NCBI GenBank assembly: GCA_030744635.1
Contig: JASLQE010000060.1
Location: 1-5,592, forward strand
Reading direction: 5' to 3'
Length of the DNA: 5,592 bases
DNA from: Dehalococcoidia bacterium
GTDB taxonomy: Bacteria; Chloroflexota; Dehalococcoidia; JACVQG01; JAHKAY01
The notes below the pieces were generated by a model. It did not search any database and was not told the DNA's origin. It saw nothing but the letters and a program-made list of their open reading frames with translations. Below, piece after piece: positions 1 to 5,322 of this stretch. The position numbers and the translations under genes were made by a program. The first letter of the stretch is position 1. Each line of letters begins with the position of its first letter.

Positions 1-143
1 ACGGCCTCCAGGGAGCCGAACTGCTGGATAATCCAAGGGTGCATCTCCTCGGGGCTGCTGAGGCAGGCCATGTACCTGTCAACATCGAAGATGCGGCTAA
101 ACAGGTCACGGCTCTCCATGGGGAGGGAGGCCACGATGGACAC
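1..143 (-). CDS. N-terminal part of an unidentified protein downstream of purH (cut by window edge)
   Basis: A minus-strand frame stays open from inside the purH 3' end to the window edge and reads like real protein, including MESRDLFSRIFDVDRYMA and the segment SSPEEMHPWIIQQFGSLEA. I do not recognise the family and assign no function. The start is uncertain. A GTG at 143-141 is used here as a compromise. Alternatives are GTG at 134, ATG at 119, GTG at 224 (which would overlap purH by 44 nt), or a rare ATT at 194 that is preceded by AGGGG with a 6-nt spacer. The residues just before the chosen start (TEPGIAEL) also look protein-like, so the true start may lie further upstream. It follows purH on the same strand with no visible terminator, so it is probably the next gene of the operon. 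The 3' end is outside the window. Confidence 0.55.
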   Translation of the reverse strand, partial: MSIVASLPMESRDLFSRIFDVDRYMACLSSPEEMHPWIIQQFGSLEA

Positions 144-180
144 CAGCTCGGCTATGCCGGGCTCTGTAGTGGCGGGTCTT

Positions 181-1701
181 CTAATGTCGGAAATGTCGCA
201 CCCCTGTAAACACCATTGCCGCACCGTACTTGTCGGCCATCTCTACGGCGTCTTTATCTTTTACCGAGCCGCCGGGTTGGATGATAGCGGTAACACCGGC
301 CTGGCAGGCTGCCTCCACCCCATCGGGGAAGGGGAAGAAGGCATCGGACGCCAGTACGCTGCCCCTGGCCTTCTCGCCGGACTTCTTGACGGCAATCTCC
401 ACGCTGGCCACCCGGCTGGGCTGTCCGGCCCCCATGCCCATCACCGCCCCGTCCTTCACCAGTACGATGGCGTTGGACTTGATGTGCTTCACCACCCGCC
501 AGCCGAACAGGAGGTCGGTCATCTCCTGTGGGGTCGGTTTCCGCTTTGTCCGGGCCTCGGGGGAGGACTCGCTCTCCAGAAATACATCCGCGCTCTGGGC
601 CAGGACACCGCCGCGCACGCGGCGCAACTCCCAGCCCTGCCCGGGCAGGTTCAGTGACGGCACCGCCAGGACGATGCTGCTGACTTTGGACTGAATATAC
701 GAAAGGGCATCCGGCGCATATTCCGGGGCTATGATGATATCGTAGCGGGTCTGGACCATCTCCCTGGCGGTGGCCAGTCCCACCGGCCGGTTGAAGGCCA
801 CTACGCCGCCGAAGGCGGCCACCGGGTCCCCCGCCAGCGCCCGGCGGTAGGCCTCGGTGAGGTCCGGGTGAGTAGCCAGGCCGCAGGGGTTGGTGTGTTT
901 GACCACTACTACGGCGGTGTCCTGAAAGTCAATGGCGGCACCTATAGCGCCGTCTATATCCAGCAGGTTGTTATAGGAAAGCTCTTTGCCCGCCAGCTTG
1001 CCCATGGTAGCCAGGCTGAGGCCGGGGCGGAAGTGCTCCTCTTCGTAATAAGCTGCCCGCTGGTGCGGGTTCTCGCCGTAGCGCAGGTCCAGCACCTTCT
1101 TCAGGGGCAGGGTTGCCGTGGGGGGGAACTCCTCTTCGGCCAGGTAGCGTGAGATAAAGCTATCGTAGGTGGCGGTGTGCTGAAAGGCTTTCCACGCCAG
1201 GTGGCGGCGCACATCCTGCCCCATATCCCCGGCCCGGAGCGCCTCCAGTACCGTTTCGTAGTCGGCGGGGTCCACCACCACCAGCACATAGGGGTGGTTC
1301 TTGGCCGCCGCCCGGATGAGGCTGGGCCCGCCGATGTCAATATTCTCCAAGGCCTCCTCCATGGTGACCCCCTCTCTGGACACCGTCTGCCGGAAGGGGT
1401 AGAGGTTGACCACCACTATGTCTACCAGGCCGATGGAGTTTTCCGCAAGCTGGGAGAGGTGCGCTGGGGTGTCCCGGCGGGCCAGGATGCCGCCGAACAC
1501 CTTGGGGTGCAGGGTCTTGACCCGGCCATCCATGATTTCGGGGAAGCCGGTCAGACTGGAGATACCGGTAACCTTGACGCCGGCCTCCGCCAGGGTCCGC
1601 TGGGTGCCCCCGGTGCTGAAAATCTCTGCTCCTAGCCCCTCCAGCCCTTTGGCGAAGGTGGCCAGGCCGCTCTTGTCATGGACGCTAACAATGGCTCGCA
1701 T
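181..1701 (-). CDS. purH: Bifunctional AICAR formyltransferase / IMP cyclohydrolase
   Basis: Catalyses the last two steps of de novo IMP synthesis in the cytoplasm: 10-formyl-THF-dependent formylation of AICAR to FAICAR, then ring closure to IMP. The 506-residue length is normal for the family. Residues 1-~145 form the MGS-like cyclohydrolase domain, with SVHDKSGL (6-13), STGGT (29-33), the FPEIMDGRVKTLHPK segment (53-67) and NIDIGGPSLIRAAAKN (120-135). The rest is the formyltransferase domain, with LRYGENPHQ (206-214), the catalytic KHTNPCG (Lys268, His269; 268-274), KSNAIVL (408-414), SDAFFPFPDGVE (452-463) and the typical C-terminal end FTGVRHFRH. The ATG is preceded by AAGGGG (1706-1711) with a 4-nt spacer, and this site overlaps the purM stop codon. 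The gene begins 8 bp after purM, so it is in the same operon and probably translationally coupled. All key motifs are intact. Confidence 0.98.
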   Translation of the reverse strand: MRAIVSVHDKSGLATFAKGLEGLGAEIFSTGGTQRTLAEAGVKVTGISSLTGFPEIMDGRVKTLHPKVFGGILARRDTPAHLSQLAENSIGLVDIVVVNLYPFRQTVSREGVTMEEALENIDIGGPSLIRAAAKNHPYVLVVVDPADYETVLEALRAGDMGQDVRRHLAWKAFQHTATYDSFISRYLAEEEFPPTATLPLKKVLDLRYGENPHQRAAYYEEEHFRPGLSLATMGKLAGKELSYNNLLDIDGAIGAAIDFQDTAVVVVKHTNPCGLATHPDLTEAYRRALAGDPVAAFGGVVAFNRPVGLATAREMVQTRYDIIIAPEYAPDALSYIQSKVSSIVLAVPSLNLPGQGWELRRVRGGVLAQSADVFLESESSPEARTKRKPTPQEMTDLLFGWRVVKHIKSNAIVLVKDGAVMGMGAGQPSRVASVEIAVKKSGEKARGSVLASDAFFPFPDGVEAACQAGVTAIIQPGGSVKDKDAVEMADKYGAAMVFTGVRHFRH

Positions 1702-1709
1702 TCAACCCC

Positions 1710-2720
1710 TTATTCTATTGTTACGCGCCGCTCCCCGGCTACAACCTCCCCTATAAGGAAAGCAGTGGGCAGGGCAGACTTAACTCTGTCTGCTTGCTGG
1801 GGGGATAGCACTATGGCCATGCCCACCCCCATGTTGAAGGTGCGGAACATCTCCGCCTCGGCCACGGGGCCCGCCTCCTGGATGAGGCGGAAGAGGGGCG
1901 GCACCTGCCAGCTATCCTTATGTATGCGGACGCCCACGCCGGACGGGAGGCAGCGGGGCAGGTTGCCCTCCAGGCCTCCGCCGGTGATGTGGGCCATGCC
2001 CTTGATATGGGGTAGCCATGGCTCCAGCTCCCGCAGGTAGCAGCGGTGTGGCTCCAATAGCGCCTCTCCCAGCGTCCGGCCCAACTCCGGGTAGAGACGG
2101 TCCATGGCGGAGGGACTGGCATCCAGGTTGAAGACGGAGCGCACTAAGGAGTAGCCGTTGGTGTGCAGCCCGCTGGAGGGCAGGGCCAAGACCCTATCCC
2201 CATGGGCGATGTCCCGTCCCTCAATCACCCGGTCCTTTTCTACCGCTCCCACAATAAAGCCCACCAGGTCGTGCTCTCCCTCCCGGTACACTCCCGGCAT
2301 CTCCGCGGTCTCCCCCCCTAGCAGGGCGCAGCCCACGCCCCGGCACGCCTCCGCCAGGCCCCGGATAATCTCCTCTATCACCTGGGGGCGCAGCCGGTCA
2401 GCGGCTATGTAGTCCAGCAGGAAGAGGGGTTTTGCGCCGGAGGTGAGGATATCATTGGTGCAGTGGTGAACCAGGTCACGCCCCAGCCCGTGATGGCGGC
2501 CGTGGGCTGCTGCCAGCTTCAGCTTGGTGCCCATGCCATCGGCGCTGGCCACCAGCAGGGGCTCCCGGTACCCCTGAAGCTGGTAAAGCCCGGCGAAAGG
2601 CCCCGGCCCGGCCAGCACCTCCGGGCCCAGGGTGCCTGCGGCCAGGCCCGCGATAGCCCCTTTAAGCTCACCGGCAAGATGAGTGTCCACACCGGCCTGG
2701 GAATAGGTCTTGGGTTTCAT
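1710..2720 (-). CDS. purM: Phosphoribosylformylglycinamidine cyclo-ligase (AIR synthetase)
   Basis: Uses ATP to close the imidazole ring of FGAM, giving aminoimidazole ribonucleotide (AIR), step five of purine synthesis. The 336 residues match the family (about 340). Recognisable motifs run in order: YSQAGVD near the N-terminus (6-12), DGMGTKLKLA (61-70; the nucleotide-binding DGVGTK motif), a CTNDIL box (87-92), GGETAEMPG (135-143), PSSGLHTNGYSL (171-182), ITGGGLEGNLPR (245-256) and FNMGVGM (285-291). These belong to the PurM/PurL/SelD/ThiL-type ATP-binding fold. The ATG lies in an ATGA overlap with the purF stop (2717-2720) and has GGAG (2726-2729) at 5-nt spacing, which supports this start and points to coupled translation. 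The usual VG in DGVGTK reads MG here, a mild substitution. No sign of damage. Confidence 0.98.
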   Translation of the reverse strand: MKPKTYSQAGVDTHLAGELKGAIAGLAAGTLGPEVLAGPGPFAGLYQLQGYREPLLVASADGMGTKLKLAAAHGRHHGLGRDLVHHCTNDILTSGAKPLFLLDYIAADRLRPQVIEEIIRGLAEACRGVGCALLGGETAEMPGVYREGEHDLVGFIVGAVEKDRVIEGRDIAHGDRVLALPSSGLHTNGYSLVRSVFNLDASPSAMDRLYPELGRTLGEALLEPHRCYLRELEPWLPHIKGMAHITGGGLEGNLPRCLPSGVGVRIHKDSWQVPPLFRLIQEAGPVAEAEMFRTFNMGVGMAIVLSPQQADRVKSALPTAFLIGEVVAGERRVTIE

Positions 2721-4129
2721 GCCGTCTCCGGCGATGTGGGCTCCAGGGCCAGCTTGTCCATCTCAAGCTGGACGGGTATAGGATAGTCTCCGGTAAAGCA
2801 GGCCACGCAGAAGTTCTTCTGAGGTAGGCCCACCGCAGAGATGAGGCCCTCCAGGCTCAGGTAGCCCAGGGAGTCCGCTCCCACAAAGTCCTGTATCTCC
2901 ACCACGCTCTTCCGGGCGGCGATAAGCTCGTGGTGGCGGGCCATATCTACCCCGAAGAAGCAGGGGTGGCATATGGGTGGGGAGCAGATACGCAGGTGCA
3001 CCTCTCGTGCCCCTGCCCGGCGTAGCATGGCAACCACCCGGGGGGTTGTGGTTCCCCGCACGATACTATCGTCTACTACCACCACCCTCTTGCCCTCCAG
3101 CACCTGGGGGAGGGGGTTGAACTTCAGCCTCACCCCCAGTTCCCGGATACGCTGGGCCGGCTCGATGAAGGTGCGCCCCACATAGCGGTTCTTCATCAGC
3201 CCCTCGGTGTATGTAAGGCCGGACTCGTTGCTATAGCCTATACTGGCGGCGGTGGCGGAGTCCGGCACACCCATGACCAGGTCGGCGGATACGGGGTACT
3301 CCCTCGCCAGGTGACGGCCCATAGCCTCCCGGCAGGGGTAGAGCAGCCTGTCGCCGATGACGCTATCAGGGCGGGCAAAGTAGATGTATTCAAAGATGCA
3401 TAGTGCTCGGCCGGTGGACTCTCCGGGGTAGCTGGACACCCCGTCACCGTTAATGACTAATATCTCTCCCGGCTCTACCTCCCGTACGAACTCTGCGCCG
3501 ACATGGTCCAGGGCACAGGATTCGGAGGCAAACACATGGCCTCCGTCCATGCGGCCTATGCACAGCGGACGCACCCCCAGGGGATCCCTCATCCCGATGA
3601 CGCTGTACGGCGTCAGTATGGCTAGGGAGTAGGCCCCCTGCAAACGGTTGGAGGCGTAGCGGATTTTAGCGGGGAGGTCCCGGCCTGGTGCTGCCAGGAT
3701 GAGGTGTGCGATAACCTCGGAATCAGTGGACGAACGGAAGGCGATGCCCTGCTCCTCCAGCTCATGACGCAGGGATAGGGCGTTGATAATGTTGCCGTTG
3801 TGTGCCAGGGCCAGGCTATCCAGGGAACCGCCCTCCACCAGCACCGGCTGTGCGTTGGCCAGCTGGCTTGAGCCGGTAGTGGAGTAGCGGTTGTGACCGA
3901 TGGCGATGAGCCCTCCCAGCCGTGACATGGTCCTTTCGGTGAATACCTGGGTTACCAGTCCCATACCGGTGTGGGCATGGATGTGGTGACCATCGGCCGT
4001 GGCGATACCGGAGCTTTCCTGCCCCCGGTGCTGGAGGGCGAACAGGCCATAAAAGGTAAGGCGGGCCACGTCTTCACCCGGTGCGTAGACTCCGAAGATG
4101 CCGCAGGCCTCCCGCCATACCTGTGCCAT
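2717..4129 (-). CDS. purF: Amidophosphoribosyltransferase, Bacillus-type with Fe-S cluster
   Basis: First committed enzyme of purine synthesis: it takes ammonia from glutamine and transfers it to PRPP, giving phosphoribosylamine. From the ATG at 4129 it has 470 residues. Cys9, after the short propeptide MAQVWREA, is the predicted N-terminal nucleophile of the Ntn glutaminase domain (CGIFGVY, HRGQES 34-39, HNRYST 79-84, HNGNI 110-114). The C-terminal phosphoribosyltransferase domain carries YIYFARPDS (248-256), GVPDSA (287-292) and the PRPP loop VVVVDDSIVRGTT (349-361). Cys244, Cys390 (HPCF), Cys441 and Cys444 (CVAC) match the four ligands of the [4Fe-4S] cluster of the B. subtilis enzyme. A longer reading from a TTG at 4168 is possible but would place the start inside the promoter -35 box, so the ATG is preferred; only AAGGG, one base from the ATG, precedes it. 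First gene of purF-purM-purH. Confidence 0.96.
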   Translation of the reverse strand: MAQVWREACGIFGVYAPGEDVARLTFYGLFALQHRGQESSGIATADGHHIHAHTGMGLVTQVFTERTMSRLGGLIAIGHNRYSTTGSSQLANAQPVLVEGGSLDSLALAHNGNIINALSLRHELEEQGIAFRSSTDSEVIAHLILAAPGRDLPAKIRYASNRLQGAYSLAILTPYSVIGMRDPLGVRPLCIGRMDGGHVFASESCALDHVGAEFVREVEPGEILVINGDGVSSYPGESTGRALCIFEYIYFARPDSVIGDRLLYPCREAMGRHLAREYPVSADLVMGVPDSATAASIGYSNESGLTYTEGLMKNRYVGRTFIEPAQRIRELGVRLKFNPLPQVLEGKRVVVVDDSIVRGTTTPRVVAMLRRAGAREVHLRICSPPICHPCFFGVDMARHHELIAARKSVVEIQDFVGADSLGYLSLEGLISAVGLPQKNFCVACFTGDYPIPVQLEMDKLALEPTSPETA

Positions 4130-4138
4130 GCCCTTACT

Positions 4139-4168
4139 ATTATATCTCTGCTTCTGGTGGCAAATCAA
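4139..4168 (-). promoter_or_regulatory. sigma70-type promoter of the purF operon
   Basis: Read on the minus strand, TTGATT (4168-4163) and TATAAT (4144-4139) are separated by 18 bp. The -10 box is perfect and the -35 box matches TTGACA at 4 of 6 positions. Only 9 nt separate the -10 box from the purF ATG (4129), so transcription should begin within a few bases of the start codon. There is then no room for a leader riboswitch or attenuator, and any control must act at initiation or elsewhere. Confidence 0.7.
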
Positions 4169-4273
4169 TTGCGCCCGGCGTAGCCCCCTGAGCTATCTAC
4201 CGGGATGGGTGGGCGGAGAAAGGCGGGCTGCCCAGGGTTTGGATGTGGGCGTGGTTCCGTGGTGCGGGGGCGG

Positions 4274-4293
4274 CCGTGCCCGTGGCACGGGCA
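4274..4293. repeat. Two interlocking GC-rich palindromes upstream of the cysH promoter
   Basis: CCGTGCC (4274-4280) and GGCACGG (4284-4290) form one perfect 7-bp inverted repeat around CGT. Shifted by three bases, TGCCCGTG (4277-4284) and CACGGGCA (4286-4293) form a second, perfect 8-bp inverted repeat around a single G. The pair ends 11 bp before the rightward -35 box. There is no following T-run and the site lies upstream of both transcription starts, so it is unlikely to be a terminator; a protein binding site is the better reading. Function is inferred only from position. Confidence 0.5.
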
Positions 4294-4304
4294 TTGTATG
4301 TGGG

Positions 4305-4333
4305 TTGACAACCCGGGCTATAGTACGTATAAT
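4305..4333 (+). promoter_or_regulatory. Perfect-consensus sigma70 promoter for cysH
   Basis: TTGACA (4305-4310) and TATAAT (4328-4333) are separated by exactly 17 bp, so both boxes and the spacer match the sigma70 consensus. Predicted start of transcription is about 4339-4341, giving an mRNA leader of about 85 nt before the GTG at 4426. The -35 box is embedded in a small dyad, GGGTTGACAACCC (4302-4314). A promoter this strong in front of a metabolic gene is normally repressed, and the adjacent inverted repeat is a candidate operator. Confidence 0.85.
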
Positions 4334-4362
4334 TGTTGATTAGTTTAGTCTATTAATCAACA
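4334..4362. promoter_or_regulatory. Candidate operator: 29-bp A+T-rich inverted repeat over the cysH transcription start
   Basis: TGTTGATTA (4334-4342) and TAATCAACA (4354-4362) are perfect 9-bp reverse complements around an 11-bp centre. The half-site centres are 20 bp apart, about two helical turns, which suits a dimer bound to one DNA face. The repeat begins immediately after the -10 box and covers the predicted start point, the classical place for a repressor site. In RNA the same bases could form a 5'-end hairpin, though one that is A+U-rich with an 11-nt loop, and only if transcription starts at its very first bases. I cannot name the regulator. Confidence 0.6.
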
Positions 4363-4413
4363 TAGTCAGTAAAAGATTTCCGCACGGGAAGTTGGTTGGT
4401 AAACAAGTAAGCG

Positions 4414-4420
4414 AAGGAGG
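4414..4420 (+). promoter_or_regulatory. Strong ribosome binding site that fixes the cysH GTG start
   Basis: AAGGAGG is a near-complete anti-16S match, followed by a 5-nt spacer (ACCAA) and GTG at 4426. It decides the non-ATG start, since no in-frame ATG lies nearby. Confidence 0.85.
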
Positions 4421-4425
4421 ACCAA

Positions 4426-5145
4426 GTGCAGCAGGATATTACTTCGGAGAGCCTTAGGGGGCTTATCGATAGCCTCAATTTCGCAGAGAAAGTTGACCGT
4501 TCCCTGGGGCTTATCCGTGAGGCCTACCAGGAGTTCGGGGATGGCCTTGTGGTCGCCAACAGCCTGGGCAAGGACTCGGTGGCCGTCTGGCACCTGGCCA
4601 AACGGGTCAACCCCGATATTAGGGGGTTTGTCGTCACCACCCGCTTCAAGCCCGCCGAGACGGTTGAGTTCATGGACCAGGAGGTGAGCCGATGCCCGGA
4701 GCTGAAGGTCTTTAAGAACGATGAGTCCATCCCCGAGGGGCTCTATCTGACCGACCCCGACCGCTGCTGCGATATCCTCAAGGTAGTCCCGACGAGACTG
4801 GCCATAGAGCAGATGAAGGTGGCCTGTTGGGTGACGGGGTTGCGCTGCACCGAGGGGCGGACCCGCACGGACTTCCGCGAGGTTGAGGAGAGGGACAAGG
4901 GGCTGATTAAGCTCAATCCTATCTTGCTATGGCACGAGCGCGAGGTCTGGCAGTATCTGGCCCTCCACCGTGTGCCGGTGAACCCCCTGTATCTCCGGGG
5001 GTATCGTTCCCTGGGGTGTGCTCCCTGCACCCGTATTGCCGGCGGCCTCAGCGAGAGGGGGGGGCGTTGGGTGGGGACGAGCAAATGCGGCGGCGAGTGT
5101 GGTATTCATACCCGTCCCCTCAAGACCAGTGCGGAGCTGGTCTAA
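4426..5145 (+). CDS. cysH: CysH-family reductase, probably [4Fe-4S] APS reductase
   Basis: Predicted cytoplasmic enzyme reducing adenylylsulfate (APS) to sulfite with electrons from thioredoxin, in sulfate assimilation. It has 239 residues, in the family range. A PP-loop SLGKDS (46-51) starts the nucleotide-binding domain. The cysteine pair Cys114-Cys115 (RCCDILKVVP) and Cys198-x-x-Cys201 (GCAPCT) match the four cluster ligands that separate APS reductases from cluster-free PAPS reductases. WVTGLRCTEGRTR (135-147) fits the substrate-binding arginine loop, LLWHEREVWQYL (167-178) is typical of the family, and the C-terminal ECGIH (224-228) holds the predicted catalytic Cys225. Oddities: the loop reads SLGKDS rather than the SFGAED-like form of classic CysH, and the usual LDTGR segment is VVTTRFKPAET (69-79). 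Reduction of another adenylylated or PAPS-like substrate is possible. GTG start with strong AAGGAGG; first gene of a rightward unit with a TauE/SafE permease. Confidence 0.85.
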   Translation: MQQDITSESLRGLIDSLNFAEKVDRSLGLIREAYQEFGDGLVVANSLGKDSVAVWHLAKRVNPDIRGFVVTTRFKPAETVEFMDQEVSRCPELKVFKNDESIPEGLYLTDPDRCCDILKVVPTRLAIEQMKVACWVTGLRCTEGRTRTDFREVEERDKGLIKLNPILLWHEREVWQYLALHRVPVNPLYLRGYRSLGCAPCTRIAGGLSERGGRWVGTSKCGGECGIHTRPLKTSAELV

Positions 5146-5163
5146 GGTTTCGCTGATATCGAG

Positions 5164-5319
5164 GTGTCTTTGGCGACGGATGGACTGAAACAGGGGGCCT
5201 TTGAGGCCGGGCCCGACAGGGAGGCTGTATTCCATTGTCCGGCCAGCCGGCGTTGCGATGGCTCATACTCTGGCCCCGAGGTGGCCGAAACCCTTCGGTA
5301 CCGTGTGGGAAGCCGGTAG
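5164..5319 (+). CDS. Doubtful small ORF between cysH and the permease gene
   Basis: The 177 bp between cysH and the permease contain a 51-codon frame starting GTG (5164), or TTG (5170) with GAGG at 5-nt spacing, and ending TAG at 5317-5319, just 3 bp before the permease ATG. The frame is the same as cysH and is open from the cysH TAA onward. The product would be small, soluble and rich in Gly, Ala, Arg and Glu, with two cysteines (HCPASRRCDGS), and matches no family I know. Operon-like spacing to the next gene and a G-rich first codon position are mildly in favour. Against it, an open frame of this length is expected by chance at this base composition and the start signal is weak. Confidence 0.2.
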   Translation: MSLATDGLKQGAFEAGPDREAVFHCPASRRCDGSYSGPEVAETLRYRVGSR

Positions 5320-5322
5320 CAC

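Noticed and set aside
70..694. Long plus-strand open frames (154-195 codons) opposite purH
   Set aside because: They lie antisense to conserved purH motifs, show no recognisable domain, and are expected as shadows of a GC-rich gene.
4130..4168. 13-residue N-terminal extension of PurF from a TTG at 4168
   Set aside because: The TTG is part of the -35 box of the likely promoter, the extra residues are not typical of PurF, and the ATG at 4129 gives a propeptide of normal length before the catalytic cysteine.
4098..4343. Plus-strand ORF of 81 codons crossing the intergenic region
   Set aside because: It begins antisense to the purF N-terminus, runs across both promoters and the palindromes, and has no ribosome site or protein-like composition.
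4334..4425. Riboswitch in the cysH leader (for example a SAM riboswitch)
   Set aside because: The roughly 85-nt leader has only the 9-bp terminal dyad and no SAM-aptamer helices or terminator that I can see.
5190..5215. Intrinsic terminator after cysH
   Set aside because: The GC-rich hairpin GGCCT-TTG-AGGCC is followed by GGGCCC and not by a T-run.
5239..5280. CDGSH-like iron-sulfur motif in the small spacer ORF (HCPASRRCDGSY)
   Set aside because: The CDGSH pattern needs a CxC pair, a fixed spacing to the third cysteine, and a final histidine. Here the spacing is wrong and the histidine position is tyrosine.
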